Assembly: GCF_012689525.1 (NCBI RefSeq)
Contig: NZ_CP051516.1
Location: 3,100,001 to 3,164,000, forward strand
DNA from: Paraburkholderia aromaticivorans
GTDB lineage: Bacteria > Pseudomonadota > Gammaproteobacteria > Burkholderiales > Burkholderiaceae
Reading direction: 5' to 3'
DNA length: 64,000 nucleotides
This document shows, one piece after another, positions 1-8,577 of this stretch. Each line of letters starts with the position of its first letter. Position 1 is the stretch's first letter. Below the pieces are notes generated by a model. The model was not told the DNA's origin and did not search any database. It was given only the letters and a program-made list of their open reading frames with translations. A program made the translations under genes and the position numbers.

Positions 1-1456
1 AGCCCGACGGCCGATGCGCGCGCCGGTCCGAGCGCAGTCCGAGTAACGCGTGGTCGCTGCGCAATTCATAAGCGCGCCGCATTGCCAGGCCACCGCGATG
101 CCGGCCTGCGCCGCCCGAGTCGGTGACGAAGCCGTACTCGGTGATCTTGAGCGGCAGACGTGCCTCGATCAGCTCGACCGGCTGGTTCGACAGATTGCCG
201 AGCGGATTCGCAATGCCTTCGCAGCCGTCATTGCGACCGCCGCCCCAACTGCCGAGCACGCCGTCGGTAATCAGCCAGTTGCCGCCACGCGCGCCGCCCT
301 CGCCATCCGGGCTGCGCCCGGAAATCGACACGACCGACGGACCGCCTTCGCCCAGCGCCGGAATCGTGTCCGGCACGATCTGCGCGAACGCGCCTTGCAA
401 TACGTCGAACATTCGGTAAGCGATAATCCCGCGCGCCGCGCAGGCCGCCGGCTCCACCGGATTCACAATCGAGCCGCTTTCCGCGTAGACCTGCACGGGT
501 CGCGAAAAGCCTTCGCAGTTCGGCACATCGACGCCAATCGCGCAGCGCACCGCCGCATACGCGACCGATTGCGTGGTCGCGAACGGACCGTTGATCGCGC
601 CCTGCACCTGCGCATCGGTGCCGGTCCAGTCGATGCGGACCATGTCGTCCGCCACCGTCACCTTGACGCGAAACGCGATCGGCACGGGCGTATCACCCAG
701 GCCGTCGATGAAATCCTCGTAACGGTATTCACCATTCGGCATCGTGCTGATGGCCCGGCGCGTCAGGCGCTCCGCGTAATCGTGCAGCGCTTCGACCAGC
801 CGTCCGAAACCGTCCGCGCCGTACTTGTCGAGCAACTGCACGAGCCCCCGCTCACCGGCCTTGCACGAGGCCACCTGCGCGCGCAGATCGCCGCGCAACT
901 GGCCCGGCATGCGCGAGTTCGTTTCCAGCAGCGTGACGAGCGCGTCGTTGATAGCGCCTGCATCGCACAGCTTCATCAACGGAATCCGCAAACCTTCCTG
1001 ATAGATTTCCGTCGCGCCGATCGCCATGCTGCCCGGCGCCATGCCGCCGATATCGGCGTGGTGGACGATGGTCGCAACATAGCCTTCGATACGCGACTCA
1101 TAAAACACCGGCTGAATCAGATACACGTCCGGCAAATGCATGCCGCCCGACGTGTAAGGGTCGTTCATGATGTAGATGTCGCCGGGCTTGCCGGCCGTGC
1201 CGAAACGGCGCACCACGTTGTCCATCGCGGCCGGAAACGCGCCGAGGTGAATCGGCAAGGTCAGGCCCTGGGCGATCACGCGGCCGGCGCGGTCGAACAC
1301 CGCGGTGGAGAAGTCCATTGAATCGCGCACGATCGGCGAATACGCCGTGCGCAGCACGACGAGCGCCATTTCGTCGGCAATCGAGCCGAGCGCGTTCTTG
1401 ACGATTTCGAGCGTGATGGCGTCGGTGCCCGCCGAAGCGGCCTGCTGGGTAGTCAT
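1..1456 (-). CDS. hyuB: HyuB-type hydantoinase/oxoprolinase B subunit (3' end outside window)
   Basis: Open frame running off the left edge with no stop; about 485 codons are visible of a family that is usually 520-590 residues. The translation opens MTTQQAASAGTDAITLEIVK and continues with typical HyuB stretches: SMDFSTAVFD near residue 45, the glycine-rich IMNDPYTSGGMHLPD near 95-110, HHADIGGMAPGS near 120 and, near the visible end, GGAGRHRGGLA. HyuB pairs with HyuA to hydrolyse cyclic amides (hydantoins, 5-oxoproline, lactams) using ATP in the cytoplasm. Its ATG overlaps the hyuA stop codon (ATGA, 1453-1456), which argues for translational coupling and a fixed subunit ratio. It is the last visible gene of the porin-hyuA-hyuB unit. 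The family is certain; the substrate cannot be read from sequence. Confidence 0.93.
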   Translation of the reverse strand, partial: MTTQQAASAGTDAITLEIVKNALGSIADEMALVVLRTAYSPIVRDSMDFSTAVFDRAGRVIAQGLTLPIHLGAFPAAMDNVVRRFGTAGKPGDIYIMNDPYTSGGMHLPDVYLIQPVFYESRIEGYVATIVHHADIGGMAPGSMAIGATEIYQEGLRIPLMKLCDAGAINDALVTLLETNSRMPGQLRGDLRAQVASCKAGERGLVQLLDKYGADGFGRLVEALHDYAERLTRRAISTMPNGEYRYEDFIDGLGDTPVPIAFRVKVTVADDMVRIDWTGTDAQVQGAINGPFATTQSVAYAAVRCAIGVDVPNCEGFSRPVQVYAESGSIVNPVEPAACAARGIIAYRMFDVLQGAFAQIVPDTIPALGEGGPSVVSISGRSPDGEGGARGGNWLITDGVLGSWGGGRNDGCEGIANPLGNLSNQPVELIEARLPLKITEYGFVTDSGGAGRHRGGLAMRRAYELRSDHALLGLRSDRRAHRPSG

Positions 1457-3576
1457 ACGGATTGCTCCAGAAACGTGATGACGATGTTTTCGTGGGCATC
1501 GACACGCGCGCCGGCATTCGGCGGCACGACGCAGGTCGAGTCGTACTCTTCGACGATCAACGGGCCGGTCATCGGCGCGGCGCGCAGATCGGCACGCGAG
1601 ATCACCGGGGTGTCGATAAAGCCGTGGGTCTTGCCGAAATACGCCCGGCGCCGTACCGGCACGCGCGCACCCGACGAACTCGCCCAGCTGCCGCCGGCGC
1701 GCTGCGCGTCGTAAGCGCGGTCTTTCTGCGAGCGCAGCGAACCGACCGCGCGCAGATTGACGAGTTCGATCACCTCGTCCGCGGATGCATGGCCGTAGGT
1801 GCGTTCGTGTTCCGCATGAAACGCGGCAGCGATCGGCGCAATGTCGAGCGGCTGACCGGCACGCCATTCGATCGGCACAGTCAACTCGTAGGCCTGACCC
1901 GTGTAGCGCAAATCCAGCGCGCAGGTCACGGCGATATCGTCGAAGGCGTTACCCTCGGCCGTCATATCCGCAGTGGCCCGCGCCACCAGGTCTTCGAGCG
2001 TGTTGCCCAATTCCACTGCGGCCAGGTGATCGAGGCGGCGGAACATCGTTTGCATGAACTCGTGTTGTGTCGACGAGAACAGCAGGCCGAGCGCGCTGAA
2101 CACGCCGGGGCTCGGCGGCACGATGACCGTCTTCATGTCGAGCAATTCGGCGATCTCGTGAACGATGACCGGCCCATTGCCGCCGAAAGCGAACAACGCA
2201 AATTCGCGCGGATCGCGGCCGCGATACGTCGACACGGCTTTCACCGCGCGCGTCATCGTGGAGGCGGCGATCGAGAAAACGCCATAGGCGGCTTCGTAGA
2301 GATCCGTGTGCGTAGGTTCGGCGATCTGCCTGCGCATTGCCTCGAGCGACTTCTGCTGGTTGATGCGCAACTCGCCGCCGGCAAGGAACGCCGGATTCAG
2401 ATAGCCGAGCGTCAGCACGGCGTCCGTGAGCGTCGGAATCGTGCCGCCCGCGTCGTAGCACACGGGCCCGGGCACCGAGCCCGCCGAATCCGGGCCGACC
2501 TTGACGAGCCCGCCCGCGTCGATACGCACCAGACTCCCGCCGCCCGCGCCGATCTCCGAGACGTCGATGAACGGCAGCTTGACCGCGTGGCCGCCGCCCT
2601 TGACGAGCTTGCTGCTGACGTTGATGCCTGCACCGACCTCGTATTCGGTGGTGCGCGCCGGCTCGCCCTTCTCGATGATGGCCGCCTTCGCCGTGGTCCC
2701 GCCCATGTCCACCGTAATGCAATCGGCGTATCCCGACGCGGCGGCGACCGAGGCGCCCGCGATCACACCGGCCGCCGGCCCGGACTCGATGATCGTGGCC
2801 GGCTTCTGCATGACCATCGCGGCGCTCATCACCCCGCCGTTCGAATGCATGATCTGCACCGGACCGGTCATGCCGATGCCGCGCAGCTTGTCGATCAGCG
2901 AATGCAGATAGCTGACCACCACCGGCCCGAGATACGCGTTGACGACGGTCGTGCTGGTGCGTTCGTATTCGCGGATCTCCGGCAGGATTTCGTGCGAGCA
3001 GGTCAGATAGACGGTGTCGCCCAACACGCTGCGCAGCAGATCACGAATGCGGATCTCGTGTTCGGGATTCGCATACGCATGAATCAGACTGATCGCTACC
3101 GCTTCGATTTTCTCGCCGGCGATACGTTGCGCGATGTCCAGCACCTGCGTGTCGTCGAGCGGCGTGTCGATCGAACCATCGGCGAGCAGCCGTTCGTCGA
3201 CCTCGTAGCGGTGCCGGCGTTTCGCGAGCGGTTCCGGTTTCTGATACGCGAGGTTGTAGAGCATCGGCACGCGTAGGCGGCCAATCTCGACCACGTCGCG
3301 AAAACCGCGCGTGGTGATCAGCGCCGTGCGCGCGCCTTTGCCTTCGAGCACGGTATTCGTGGCGATGGTGGTTGCATGAACCAGCTCGGTTATCTGGCGC
3401 GGTTGCGCGTCGAGCGAGGCCAGCAATGCCTGCAAGCCCGCGACGATCGCAATACCATAGTCCTGAGGCGTGGACGAAACCTTTCTCGTATGAATCACGC
3501 CGTCATCGCCGATCACGACGATATCGGTGAAGGTCCCGCCGATATCGACACCGGCCCGGTAAAGTCTTTCAGTCAT
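1453..3576 (-). CDS. hyuA: HyuA-type hydantoinase/oxoprolinase A subunit
   Basis: 707 residues, normal for free-standing HyuA. The N-terminal ASKHA phosphate-binding motif VDIGGTFTD is at residues 10-18, a second GGTTAK motif lies near 293, and the glycine-rich FAFGGNGPVIVHEIAELL near 460 belongs to the hydantoinase A core. Known members (N-methylhydantoinase, 5-oxoprolinase, caprolactamase, acetophenone carboxylase subunits) use ATP to phosphorylate and open a cyclic amide or activate a ketone. Start ATG at 3576 follows AAGGTG at a normal distance. The gene lies 69 bp downstream of the porin on the same strand and overlaps hyuB by 4 bp. No carboxylase gamma subunit is visible, so hydrolysis of a lactam, hydantoin or oxoproline is more likely than ketone carboxylation. 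The exact substrate is unknown. Confidence 0.93.
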   Translation of the reverse strand: MTERLYRAGVDIGGTFTDIVVIGDDGVIHTRKVSSTPQDYGIAIVAGLQALLASLDAQPRQITELVHATTIATNTVLEGKGARTALITTRGFRDVVEIGRLRVPMLYNLAYQKPEPLAKRRHRYEVDERLLADGSIDTPLDDTQVLDIAQRIAGEKIEAVAISLIHAYANPEHEIRIRDLLRSVLGDTVYLTCSHEILPEIREYERTSTTVVNAYLGPVVVSYLHSLIDKLRGIGMTGPVQIMHSNGGVMSAAMVMQKPATIIESGPAAGVIAGASVAAASGYADCITVDMGGTTAKAAIIEKGEPARTTEYEVGAGINVSSKLVKGGGHAVKLPFIDVSEIGAGGGSLVRIDAGGLVKVGPDSAGSVPGPVCYDAGGTIPTLTDAVLTLGYLNPAFLAGGELRINQQKSLEAMRRQIAEPTHTDLYEAAYGVFSIAASTMTRAVKAVSTYRGRDPREFALFAFGGNGPVIVHEIAELLDMKTVIVPPSPGVFSALGLLFSSTQHEFMQTMFRRLDHLAAVELGNTLEDLVARATADMTAEGNAFDDIAVTCALDLRYTGQAYELTVPIEWRAGQPLDIAPIAAAFHAEHERTYGHASADEVIELVNLRAVGSLRSQKDRAYDAQRAGGSWASSSGARVPVRRRAYFGKTHGFIDTPVISRADLRAAPMTGPLIVEEYDSTCVVPPNAGARVDAHENIVITFLEQSV

Positions 3577-3645
3577 TACACACCTTGCTTGTTAGTCGAT
3601 GCGGCGCGAACGCGTTACCGGTTTGCGCCGGTCAATGCAGCGTTG

Positions 3646-4815
3646 CTAGAACTTGTGCACGAGTCCGACACTGACCACGGCCTGGTTCTGTCCCGAAGAC
3701 GGCAACATGGTCTGAATCTGCGAGGCCAGCATGCCGTTCGACGTGGCCGGCAACGGTCCGCCCGTGGGTCGCGGAAAGCCGCCTCCGGCCGCGCGCAGAT
3801 AGATCACCTCGGTATAGATGGAGGTTCGCTTGGAGAGGAACTTGTCGACCAGCAGATTGACCTGATGCCAGTGCACCTGCGTCGGTCCGCCCGGACCGCC
3901 GGTGATGTTGTCGCTCGTGTACGTGTAGGCCATGCCGAAGAACAGTGTCGGATCGAGCGTGAAGCGCGCGTTCGCTTCATAGTTGTTGAAGCGGTAGTTG
4001 ATGCCGCTCGTCAGTGTCGTGCCCACGTTGTTGTAGATCGCGTTGCTGTACATCAGGCTCAGCTTGGCCGGTCCGATCACATACGACGCGCCGATGCCCG
4101 CAATCTGTTCGCGTTTGGACGTGATCGGCGCATCGCAGCAGGTGATCGCGCCGTTGGTGTTGACGTTCGCCGTGGTGTTCACGCCCGGTTCGTCATAGAG
4201 CGAATACGCCGCCGCAATCGAAAAAGCACCCTGCGAATAGATGCCGCCTACCGACCACATGCGGTTGTTCGCAAAGGCGCCGGGTGCGTTGCTGAACGCG
4301 TACATCGCCGTGCCGGTGAAGCCCTTCAGATTCGGCGAGACGTATTTGATCGAGTTATTGACGCGCAAATAGTCGTCGGTGTTGTCGTTGTCGTACGGAT
4401 GCGAAAACATCACGCCGCCCCACGCACCGTTGGACGTCATCGTCTGCAAGGTGCCGACAATCGCGTCGTACTGGCGGCCGAACGTCAGCGTGCCGTAGTT
4501 CAGATTCGAAAAACCCACGAACGCCTGGCGGCCGAACATGCGGTTGTTCTGACCGAGCGCGCCGTTGACCGGGTTGAAGCCGTTCTCGAGCGTGAAGATC
4601 GCCTTGGTGCCGCCGCCGAGATCTTCGGCGCCTCGCAGTCCCCAGCGGCTGCCGTACTCGCCGTTGCCGGTCAACTGCACCGCGCTGTGGCCGCCCTGGT
4701 TCGACGAGTAGGTGATTGCCTCGTTGATGATCCCGTATAGCGTGACTGAACTTTGCGCATGGACGAGACCGCTCCCGCCCAGCAGAGCCGCCATGATGAA
4801 TAACTTTTCCTTCAC
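3646..4815 (-). CDS. Gram-negative trimeric porin (Burkholderia OmpC-like)
   Basis: 389 residues from a GTG at 4815 that sits 8 nt after GGAG. An upstream in-frame extension to 4845 lacks a ribosome site and would spoil the signal peptide. A cleavable signal ends in LVHAQ, and the mature protein starts with SSVTLYGIINEAITYSSN, the standard first strand of beta-proteobacterial porins. The protein ends in VGLVHKF with the terminal Phe needed by the BAM complex. The PEFYG-like FGRQAFVGF and FGRQYDAIV strands match 16-stranded porins. It sits between hyuA (69 bp downstream) and the ABC importer, and its promoter carries the shared TGAATCGATTCA operator, so it probably provides outer-membrane entry for the substrate of this island. 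Confidence 0.93.
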   Translation of the reverse strand: MKEKLFIMAALLGGSGLVHAQSSVTLYGIINEAITYSSNQGGHSAVQLTGNGEYGSRWGLRGAEDLGGGTKAIFTLENGFNPVNGALGQNNRMFGRQAFVGFSNLNYGTLTFGRQYDAIVGTLQTMTSNGAWGGVMFSHPYDNDNTDDYLRVNNSIKYVSPNLKGFTGTAMYAFSNAPGAFANNRMWSVGGIYSQGAFSIAAAYSLYDEPGVNTTANVNTNGAITCCDAPITSKREQIAGIGASYVIGPAKLSLMYSNAIYNNVGTTLTSGINYRFNNYEANARFTLDPTLFFGMAYTYTSDNITGGPGGPTQVHWHQVNLLVDKFLSKRTSIYTEVIYLRAAGGGFPRPTGGPLPATSNGMLASQIQTMLPSSGQNQAVVSVGLVHKF

Positions 4816-4868
4816 CGCTCTTCTCCAAACAAGGAATCGCGACACCCCGGTCGGCTAGCGATCGATTA

Positions 4869-4897
4869 ATGATAGCAAATGAATCGATTCACCAATG
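4869..4897 (-). promoter_or_regulatory. Promoter with LacI-type operator ahead of porin-hyuAB
   Basis: Reading the minus strand, a -10-like TATCAT (4869-4874) is preceded by the perfect palindrome TGAATCGATTCA at 4880-4891. A weak -35-like CATTGG at 4892-4897 gives 17 bp spacing. The palindrome fills the spacer, a classic position for blocking RNA polymerase. The same 12-mer recurs at the ABC importer promoter and, with one mismatch, at the promoter of the nearby LacI-family gene. The operator is direct sequence observation; the promoter boxes are weak and inferred. Confidence 0.6.
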
Positions 4898-5004
4898 GTT
4901 TAAAAAAAATCCCCAAGGTGGGCCGGCTCACTGCTTGACCCGGATCTTCTTCTCTACTGCTCGGACCGCCTCTCCTGTGTCGACCAGAGTTATTGCGTTA
5001 GCAC

Positions 5005-5838
5005 TTACACTGGTCCCACCACTATGGGGTGCCGGCCGATGCCTTTCGGGATCGCCGCCAGCAACTCCATCGTGTAGCGCTCGCGTGGTTCGAACAGCAC
5101 CTGATCCACCGCTCCCGCTTCCACGACACGCCCTTCCCGCATGACCACCACCCGCTGGCACAGCTCGCCGACCAGCGCCAGATCGTGGCTGATCACGACC
5201 AGCGAGACACCAGCGCTTTGGTGAAGATCGCGCAGTAGCCGGATGATCTCCGCCTGGATCGATACGTCGAGCGCGGAAGTCGGTTCGTCGGCAACGACCA
5301 GTTCCGGACGGCGCGCGAGCGCCCGAGCGATGCCCACGCGTTGGCGCTGACCGCCCGACAGCTGATGCGGATAGCGCGCCAGCACGAATGTCGGCAGCCG
5401 CACCATGTCGAGCAATTGACGCACCGGCACGCCGTCGTTGCCGATCGCTTCTGCAAGCGTCGTGGCAATCGTCTTGCGCGGGTTCAGCGAAGTCGTCGTG
5501 CTCTGGAACACCATCTGTACGCGCTGACGAAACGTCGCATTCTGCGCGCGCGTCATCGTGTTCAACGCCGCGCCTCTGAAGCAGATCGAGCCGGTGGTCG
5601 GCGCAGTGAGGCCGACCATCATGCGCGCGACGGTCGATTTGCCGCTGCCGCTTTCACCGACGATAGCGAGCGCCTCGCCCTTCGCCACGTCGAGCGTCAC
5701 ACCCGACACGGCATGAAAGCGGCGCCGGTTGAACATGCGCTCGAGCGGGGAACGCGCCAGCGCATAGGATTTGCCGACCTCGTGCAGCGCGAAGATCGGC
5801 TGCGTAGCCAGGGCGGCGTTCGGCACGTTAGCGGACAT
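5005..5838 (-). CDS. Oligopeptide/dipeptide-type ABC importer ATPase (OppF/DppF class)
   Basis: 277 residues from ATG 5838, which follows GAGGAGA. Longer in-frame starts have no ribosome site. Walker A is GESGSGKST, the signature is LSGGQRQRVGIARAL, and Walker B is LVVADEPTSALD followed by SIQAEIIRLL and the switch histidine in VVISHDL. The insertion LARSPLERMFNRRRFHAV before Walker A is typical of the F-type ATPase of peptide importers. It overlaps the preceding ATPase gene by 11 bp and is the last gene of the five-gene importer operon. It should couple ATP hydrolysis to import on the cytoplasmic face as a heterodimer with the other ATPase. It is somewhat shorter than many OppF/DppF proteins (about 320) because the C-terminal oligopeptide extension is brief. 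Confidence 0.92.
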   Translation of the reverse strand: MSANVPNAALATQPIFALHEVGKSYALARSPLERMFNRRRFHAVSGVTLDVAKGEALAIVGESGSGKSTVARMMVGLTAPTTGSICFRGAALNTMTRAQNATFRQRVQMVFQSTTTSLNPRKTIATTLAEAIGNDGVPVRQLLDMVRLPTFVLARYPHQLSGGQRQRVGIARALARRPELVVADEPTSALDVSIQAEIIRLLRDLHQSAGVSLVVISHDLALVGELCQRVVVMREGRVVEAGAVDQVLFEPRERYTMELLAAIPKGIGRHPIVVGPV

Positions 5839-6670
5839 CGCGCGTCTCCTCAGGTTGATGACGGCCCGCAGCACGCGTAACCGGCAAACGCGGAATGCTC
5901 GCGATCAGATGCCGCGTGTAGTCGTGCGAAGGCCGCAGAAAGATATCCTCCACCGGGCCCGCCTCGACCACGTAGCCCTGTTTCAGCACGACGGCGCGCG
6001 AACACAGTTCCGCCATCAGGTCGAGGTTGTGCGTGATGAACACGAGGCCGAGATCCATCTCGTCCACCAGCGTTCGCAGTAACTCGACGATCTGCGCCTG
6101 CACGGTCACGTCGAGCGCGGTGGTGGGCTCGTCCGCGAGCAGCAGCGCCGGTTCACAGACAATCGCGGCGGCAATCATCGCGCGTTGCTTCATGCCGCCG
6201 CTCAGTTCGTGCGGATACGCGCGCTCCGTGGTGCGCGGATCTTTGAAACCGACGCGTGCGAGCACGGAATGCACTTCGTCGCGTATCGCGCGGCCGCGCA
6301 GCGGACGGTGGGCGCGGATCACGTCGGCGAGTTGCGCGCCGATCGTGAAGGCGGGGTTGAGCGCCGTCGCCGGATCCTGAAAGATCATGGAGATGCGCCG
6401 TCCGCGCAATCCCCGCATGCGCGCCTCGGACGCACGGCTCAGATCCTCCCCGTCGAACACGATCCGGCCGCCGCTGATGCGCCCCGCGTTGCCAAGCAAC
6501 CCGAGCACCGCCAGCGAGGCGACGCTCTTGCCCGAACCCGATTCGCCGACGAGACCGACCGCCTTGCCGCGTCCCACTTGCAAATCGAGCCCATGCAAGA
6601 CTTCGGTCTGCGTCTTGCCCGAACCGAAGGTGACGCGCAGGTTTTCAATCGACAGCAGCGCTTCGTTCAT
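5828..6670 (-). CDS. Oligopeptide/dipeptide-type ABC importer ATPase (OppD/DppD class)
   Basis: 280 residues from ATG 6670, which overlaps the permease stop as ATGA. Walker A GESGSGKSV is near residues 40-48. The signature LSGGMKQRAMIAAAI with the GMKQR variant is characteristic of the D-type ATPase. Walker B is LLLADEPTTALD, followed by VTVQAQIVELL and FITHNLDLMAELC. It partners with the F-type ATPase whose gene overlaps its 3' end. A longer open frame reaching 6856 lies inside the permease gene and is not used. Confidence 0.93.
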   Translation of the reverse strand: MNEALLSIENLRVTFGSGKTQTEVLHGLDLQVGRGKAVGLVGESGSGKSVASLAVLGLLGNAGRISGGRIVFDGEDLSRASEARMRGLRGRRISMIFQDPATALNPAFTIGAQLADVIRAHRPLRGRAIRDEVHSVLARVGFKDPRTTERAYPHELSGGMKQRAMIAAAIVCEPALLLADEPTTALDVTVQAQIVELLRTLVDEMDLGLVFITHNLDLMAELCSRAVVLKQGYVVEAGPVEDIFLRPSHDYTRHLIASIPRLPVTRAAGRHQPEETRDVR

Positions 6671-7638
6671 AGCGATGCTCCCGGCACATTGGCCCCATGC
6701 GCATTGCGCCGCCGCGGATCGAGAATCGTGCGCATCGAGTCGCCGAACAGATTGAAGGCGAGCACGCTGACGAACACCGCCGCGCCCGGGAACACCGATA
6801 CCCACCAGTTGTCGGTGAAAATCAGTGCGCGCGCGTCGGAGAGCATCGCGCCCCAACTCGGCGTCGGCGGTTGCACGCCGAGACCGATGAAACTGAGCGA
6901 CGCTTCCACGATGATCGTCACGCCGAGCAGCAGCGTCGCCTGGATCAGCACCGGCGAGATGATGTTGGGCAAAACGTCGGACAGCATGATGCGCGCCCCG
7001 CTGGCGCCTTGCAGAACCCGTGCCGCGACATACTCCGCTTGCGACTCGGCCTTCGCGAGACTATGGGTGAGCCGCGCAAGACCCGGCGCGTACAGCACGC
7101 CGATTAGCAGCACGAGTTTGGTTTCATTCGAAATGGCGAGCATGCCGACATGTAGCGTGTCCGTGCCGGTAATGCCGACGAGCGCGATAGCCCAGATCAA
7201 CAGCGGGATCGACGCGAGCACTTCCATCGCTTTCATCAGCGTTTCGTCGAGCCACGAGCCGGCCTTGTAGCCTGCCACGAGGCCGATGCCCGTACCGAGC
7301 ACGAGGCCGATCGCGACCGCGCACAGTCCGATGGACAGCGACGCGCGAGCGCCCCAGATCGTGCGGCTCAGAATGTCACGGCCCACCTGGTCGGTACCGA
7401 GCCAGAACGCCGCGCCCGGCGCTTCCAGACGATGTTCGATATAGAGCTGCAGCGGATCTTTCAAGGGCAGCCACGGCGCGCACGCTGCGATCACGCCCAG
7501 CAGCACGATCGTCACGAGACCGATCGCCCCCGCCGGTTCGTGCATCAGCGCGCGCAGCAACCGGCCGGCCGATGCGAGCCATGTGCCGAGCGCATGCGGT
7601 TTGCGTCGCACGTTGGGTAGAGATGAATCAGCCATCAT
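6667..7638 (-). CDS. Peptide/nickel-type ABC importer permease (DppC class)
   Basis: 323 residues from ATG 7638, which overlaps the upstream permease stop by 4 bp (ATGATG context). A hydrophilic N-terminus is followed by a first membrane segment (AIGLVTIVLLGVIAACAPWL), a periplasmic stretch with the DppC hallmark GTDQVGRDILSRTIWGARASL, and five further helices. The EAA-type cytoplasmic loop EYVAARVLQGASGARI is near residue 210. SFIGLGVQPPTPSWGAML near the C-terminus is a strong family signature. It forms the channel with the DppB-class permease encoded just upstream. Confidence 0.93.
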   Translation of the reverse strand: MMADSSLPNVRRKPHALGTWLASAGRLLRALMHEPAGAIGLVTIVLLGVIAACAPWLPLKDPLQLYIEHRLEAPGAAFWLGTDQVGRDILSRTIWGARASLSIGLCAVAIGLVLGTGIGLVAGYKAGSWLDETLMKAMEVLASIPLLIWAIALVGITGTDTLHVGMLAISNETKLVLLIGVLYAPGLARLTHSLAKAESQAEYVAARVLQGASGARIMLSDVLPNIISPVLIQATLLLGVTIIVEASLSFIGLGVQPPTPSWGAMLSDARALIFTDNWWVSVFPGAAVFVSVLAFNLFGDSMRTILDPRRRNAHGANVPGASL

Positions 7639-8570
7639 GTTCTGTTCGCCTTCGGGTCGAGATAGCCATGCAGTACGTCGGCGCACGTGTTCGACGCGAT
7701 GAAGATCGTCGTGATTACGAGCACGATGGCCTGCACCGTTGGATAGTCGCGCTGAAAGATCGCCGTGAGCAACGCACGTGAGACGCCCGTCAAATTGAAA
7801 ATCTGCTCAACGATCAACGCCCAGCCGAACATGTAGCCGTAACTCATCGCGGCCGTGCTCACCAGCGACGGCAACGCGTTCTTCAGTGCATAAAGGCGAA
7901 TACGCGACGGCGGCAAACCGAGCGCTCTGGCGGTTCGCACATAATCCTGCGAAAGTGCGTCGACCATGTTCGCCCGCACCAGACGGCTCAGCACGGAGAT
8001 GTAGTACACCGACATCGTCAGTGCGGGCAACACTAGCGCGAGCAGATGAGACGCCGGGCCGTCCGACCAGGGCGTGAGGCCGCCCACCGGAAACCACCCG
8101 GTTTTGAGCGCGACATAGCGGATCAACAGCAACCCCAGCCAGAACGACGGCACGGATAAGCCGACGATCGCCACGGCTCGCAACAAATGGTCCGTGCCGC
8201 TGTTCTCCTTCAATGCCGCCACGGTGCCGAGCACGATCGACACCACGATCGTGAACACGAACGACAGCGTGACGAGCTCGACGGTATTCGGCAACGTATC
8301 GGCGATCTGCGGGCCAATCGGGTTGCCGGTCGCGTATGACTTGCCGAAGTCGAGCGCGAGCGCACCGTTCAGCCACCCGCCGTATTGCGCGGCAACAGGC
8401 CGGTCGAGTCCGTATTGGTGATTGAACGCGGCAATCTGTTCGACGCTTGCGTCGCTGCCCAACGTCAGACGCGCGGGCGACACGGGTGTCGCGCGGCACA
8501 TCGCGAACAGTAGCGCGCTCACCACCAGTAGCACGAGCACAGACGAAAACAGCCTCGAAACGGCTTTCAT
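7635..8570 (-). CDS. Peptide/nickel-type ABC importer permease (DppB class)
   Basis: 311 residues with six predicted membrane helices. The first covers residues about 8-27 (FSSVLVLLVVSALLFAMC). The periplasmic region contains QYGLDRPVAAQYGGWL, a typical DppB motif. The EAA loop DYVRTARALGLPPSRI is near residue 205. The gene starts 7 bp after the stop of the binding-protein gene and overlaps the next permease by 4 bp, so it is clearly part of one transcript. Confidence 0.93.
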   Translation of the reverse strand: MKAVSRLFSSVLVLLVVSALLFAMCRATPVSPARLTLGSDASVEQIAAFNHQYGLDRPVAAQYGGWLNGALALDFGKSYATGNPIGPQIADTLPNTVELVTLSFVFTIVVSIVLGTVAALKENSGTDHLLRAVAIVGLSVPSFWLGLLLIRYVALKTGWFPVGGLTPWSDGPASHLLALVLPALTMSVYYISVLSRLVRANMVDALSQDYVRTARALGLPPSRIRLYALKNALPSLVSTAAMSYGYMFGWALIVEQIFNLTGVSRALLTAIFQRDYPTVQAIVLVITTIFIASNTCADVLHGYLDPKANRT

Positions 8571-8577
8571 ATCGACC

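Noticed and set aside
50..1321. Long plus-strand frame opposite hyuB (423 codons)
   Set aside because: Arg/His/Ala-rich translation without any domain; it mirrors the third-base GC bias of the real gene. The same reasoning excludes the large antisense frames at 1462-3276, 12892-14901, 21041-21985, 31183-31848, 38277-40148, 41831-43390, 53967-55625, 57485-59656 and 61859-63502.
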